Below, one piece after another: positions 5,055 through 6,867 of a stretch of DNA of 6,867 nucleotides. Every line of letters begins with the position of its first letter. Positions within the stretch are counted from its first letter, which is position 1. Under the pieces are notes generated by a model. That model did not search any database and was not told the origin of the DNA. It saw only the letters and a program-made list of their open reading frames with translations. The DNA is from an uncultured Chlorobiaceae bacterium. Its GTDB lineage: Bacteria > Bacteroidota > Chlorobiia > Chlorobiales > Chlorobiaceae. The position numbers and the translations under genes are program-made. The stretch lies in NCBI GenBank assembly GCA_903874585.1, contig CAIQSY010000133.1:1-6867 (forward strand), written 5' to 3'.

Positions 5055-6867
5055 TCATTGCTGTGGCGGTTTAGCGGCAAGAAGCGCCGCAAGCCCTGTC
5101 ATGCGTTGGGATGAGCGCTTGTTGCTGATCGCCGTAGAGAGTGCTTTTGGGTCGCCGATAACCATCACCAGCTTTTTGGCTCTGGTTACTGCGGTGTAGA
5201 TAAGATTTCGCTCAAGCATGGAGAAGTGTTGCATGGCGAGCGGTATCACCACTGCGGGATATTCAGAGCCCTGGCTTTTGTGGATGGTGATGGCATAAGC
5301 AAGCGCAATCTCCTCAAGTTCTCCGAATTCGTAGAGCACCTCCCGACCATCATACAGCACGCTCACCGTGCTCTCCTCCTCGTCCACAACCGCAATGCGC
5401 CCGATATCGCCGTTAAACACCTCTTTATCGTAATTGTTCACCATCTGAATTACCCGATCGCCCTCGGCGTAAGTGGTTTCATATCGCACAATTTTTCGAG
5501 CGGCGTTGGGATTGAGCCGCTCTTGCAGCAGCGCATTGAGCGCTTTGGTACCAAGCGCACCTTTGTTCATGGGAGTCAGTACCTGAATATCGCGAAGAGG
5601 ATCCATACCAAAACGGTCGGGAATACGGTCTGCCACAACACGCAGCAACATGCGCTGAATATCCGTTGCGCTCTCCGCAGAAACCACGTAGAAATCGGAG
5701 AGGTCAGCGCCTGATTGATGCGTGGGAATTGAGAATTCGCCACGGTTGATACGGTGCGCATTGACGATAATCATGGAGCTTTCAGCCTGACGAAAAATTT
5801 CCGTCAAGCGCACCACGGGCAAAACACCGGAGTTGATCATGTCTGCAAGCACAAAGCCGGGGCCAACCGGTGGAAGCTGGTCAACGTCACCAGCAAAGAT
5901 CAGTGCTGAACGGCTGGAGATTGCCGCCAGCAGACGGTTCATCAGCACCACATCAATCATGGAGGCTTCATCAACAATCACCAGATCAGCTTCGAGTGGA
6001 TATGACGTTCCGCGCCGAAAATCACGCAGAAAAGGATCGAACTCGAGGAGGCGATGGATGGTTTTCGCCTCTATGCCGGTGGCTTCGGAGAGGCGTTTGG
6101 CAGCCCGCCCTGTCGGCGCACAGAGCAGAACATTGAGCTTTTCTGTCCCCAGAATCTTCAGAATCGTGTTGATAATCGTGGTCTTACCGACACCGGGACC
6201 GCCCGTAATCACCATAAACTTGCTCGATAACGCAAGTGCAACCGCATTGCGTTGCGATTCCGACAGCTCAATGCCCGACACCTTCTCCGCTTGAGGAATC
6301 ACCGCTTTCGGCTCAAGCGCTCCCCACGGCAAGGTGCCTGCCATAATGCGCTGGATGCTTTGCGCAACGCCCATCTCCGCACGAAAGAGCGAAATAAGGT
6401 AACACTGCTTTTCACCCTCAGTTTCAACAGCGACGATGGTGCCGATAGAAAGTTCCTGCAGCAGCGCCTCCTGTACCACCTCTTCAGGAATGTTCAACAA
6501 CCGTTGACACTCGGCAAGCAGCATTTGCTCTGGAACGCGGCAATGCCCATCAAGCGAAAGCTCATGCAGCGTATAACCAATTCCCGCCCGCGCCCGCAGT
6601 GGCGAATCGTTGGCGATACCAATATTTCGCGCAATCTGGTCGGCGCTTTTGAAGCCGATTCCTGGAATATCGAGGATAAGCCGATAGGGATTGGCGCTCA
6701 CAATCGCAAGAGCATCATCGCCATAAGCGCGATAAATGCGCACCGTCCGCGCCGTGCTCACGCCGTGCGATTGCAAAAAGAGCATGATTTTCTTCACCGC
6801 CTTCTGCTCCGCCCAACCGGCAGCGATCTGCTGCAACCGCTTTTTGCCAATGCCCGGCAGCTCAAGC
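5055..6867 (-). CDS. recD2: RecD2-type SF1B DNA helicase, 5' end outside the window
   Basis: This is a 5'-to-3' superfamily 1B helicase of the RecD-like type that works without RecBC in DNA repair and replication. About 603 residues are visible; the family usually has 700-750, so about 100-150 N-terminal residues lie beyond 6867. The visible part opens with helix-hairpin-helix segments, LPGIGKKRL at the window edge and LDIPGIGFKSADQIA downstream. Numbering from the codon at 6836, Walker A GGPGVGKT is at 212-219 and CAPTGRAAKR at 239-248. Walker B VIVDEASM is at 286-293, GDVDQLPPVGPG at 316-327 and EIFRQAE at 346-352. LTPMNKGALGT (420-430) is followed by an SH3-like segment (about 456-505), then ITIHKSQGSEYP (516-527) and LIYTAVTRAKK (545-555). 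All helicase motifs are intact. The frame stays open to the window end, so the TTG at 6836 is not the start. Confidence 0.94.
   Translation of the reverse strand, partial: LELPGIGKKRLQQIAAGWAEQKAVKKIMLFLQSHGVSTARTVRIYRAYGDDALAIVSANPYRLILDIPGIGFKSADQIARNIGIANDSPLRARAGIGYTLHELSLDGHCRVPEQMLLAECQRLLNIPEEVVQEALLQELSIGTIVAVETEGEKQCYLISLFRAEMGVAQSIQRIMAGTLPWGALEPKAVIPQAEKVSGIELSESQRNAVALALSSKFMVITGGPGVGKTTIINTILKILGTEKLNVLLCAPTGRAAKRLSEATGIEAKTIHRLLEFDPFLRDFRRGTSYPLEADLVIVDEASMIDVVLMNRLLAAISSRSALIFAGDVDQLPPVGPGFVLADMINSGVLPVVRLTEIFRQAESSMIIVNAHRINRGEFSIPTHQSGADLSDFYVVSAESATDIQRMLLRVVADRIPDRFGMDPLRDIQVLTPMNKGALGTKALNALLQERLNPNAARKIVRYETTYAEGDRVIQMVNNYDKEVFNGDIGRIAVVDEEESTVSVLYDGREVLYEFGELEEIALAYAITIHKSQGSEYPAVVIPLAMQHFSMLERNLIYTAVTRAKKLVMVIGDPKALSTAISNKRSSQRMTGLAALLAAKPPQQ

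Noticed and set aside
5226..6294. Plus-strand open frames of 162 and 153 residues opposite the helicase
   Set aside because: They are antisense to intact helicase motifs, show no domain of their own, and arise from the codon bias of the real gene.
6834..6836. TTG at 6836 as the start of the helicase gene
   Set aside because: The frame stays open upstream to 6867 and encodes LPGIGKKRL, a helix-hairpin-helix motif expected inside RecD2, so the protein continues beyond the window.
1..6867. Mobile element, CRISPR array or RNA gene
   Set aside because: No transposase or integrase, no terminal inverted repeats, no regularly spaced repeats and no tRNA- or rRNA-like segments were seen; genes fill nearly all of the window.

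Overview
The window most likely comes from a green sulfur bacterium (Chlorobi/Chlorobiaceae) or a close phototrophic relative. This rests on adjacent bchM and bchE genes, use of the oxygen-independent BchE cyclase, and a PucC-type pigment-family transporter. The assignment is from protein motifs and gene order only, because no database search was possible.

Left arm, plus strand. A complete or nearly complete bchM (Mg-protoporphyrin IX O-methyltransferase, from 17 to 715) is followed by a 199-base leader and then bchE (the anaerobic Mg-protoporphyrin IX monomethyl ester cyclase, 915-2555). The two enzymes catalyse consecutive steps of bacteriochlorophyll synthesis: methylation of the ring-C propionate, then closure of the fifth ring. 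The leader is more structured than a plain spacer. It holds a 15-codon mini-ORF with a good Shine-Dalgarno sequence, an 8-bp inverted repeat that covers the mini-ORF start codon, and a perfect 7-bp hairpin about 40 bases before bchE.

Centre. A perfect 22-bp stem with A and T tracts on both sides (2579-2627) lies between the convergent bchE and the minus-strand genes. It should stop transcription from both directions.

Right arm, minus strand, in transcription order. A recD2-type helicase gene is cut by the right window edge (5055-6867). After a 93-base gap comes a 12-helix PucC/BCD-family MFS transporter (3615-4961). A radical SAM protein with a probable winged-helix tail (2666-3610) follows only 4 bases after the transporter stop. 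The Shine-Dalgarno of the radical SAM gene lies in the last transporter codons, so these two are almost certainly one translationally coupled unit. RecD2 is a housekeeping DNA repair helicase and probably has no functional link to the pigment genes.

No tRNA, rRNA, CRISPR array, insertion sequence or other mobile element was seen. The points most worth following are the uncharacterised radical SAM protein coupled to a pigment-family transporter and the structured bchM-bchE leader.
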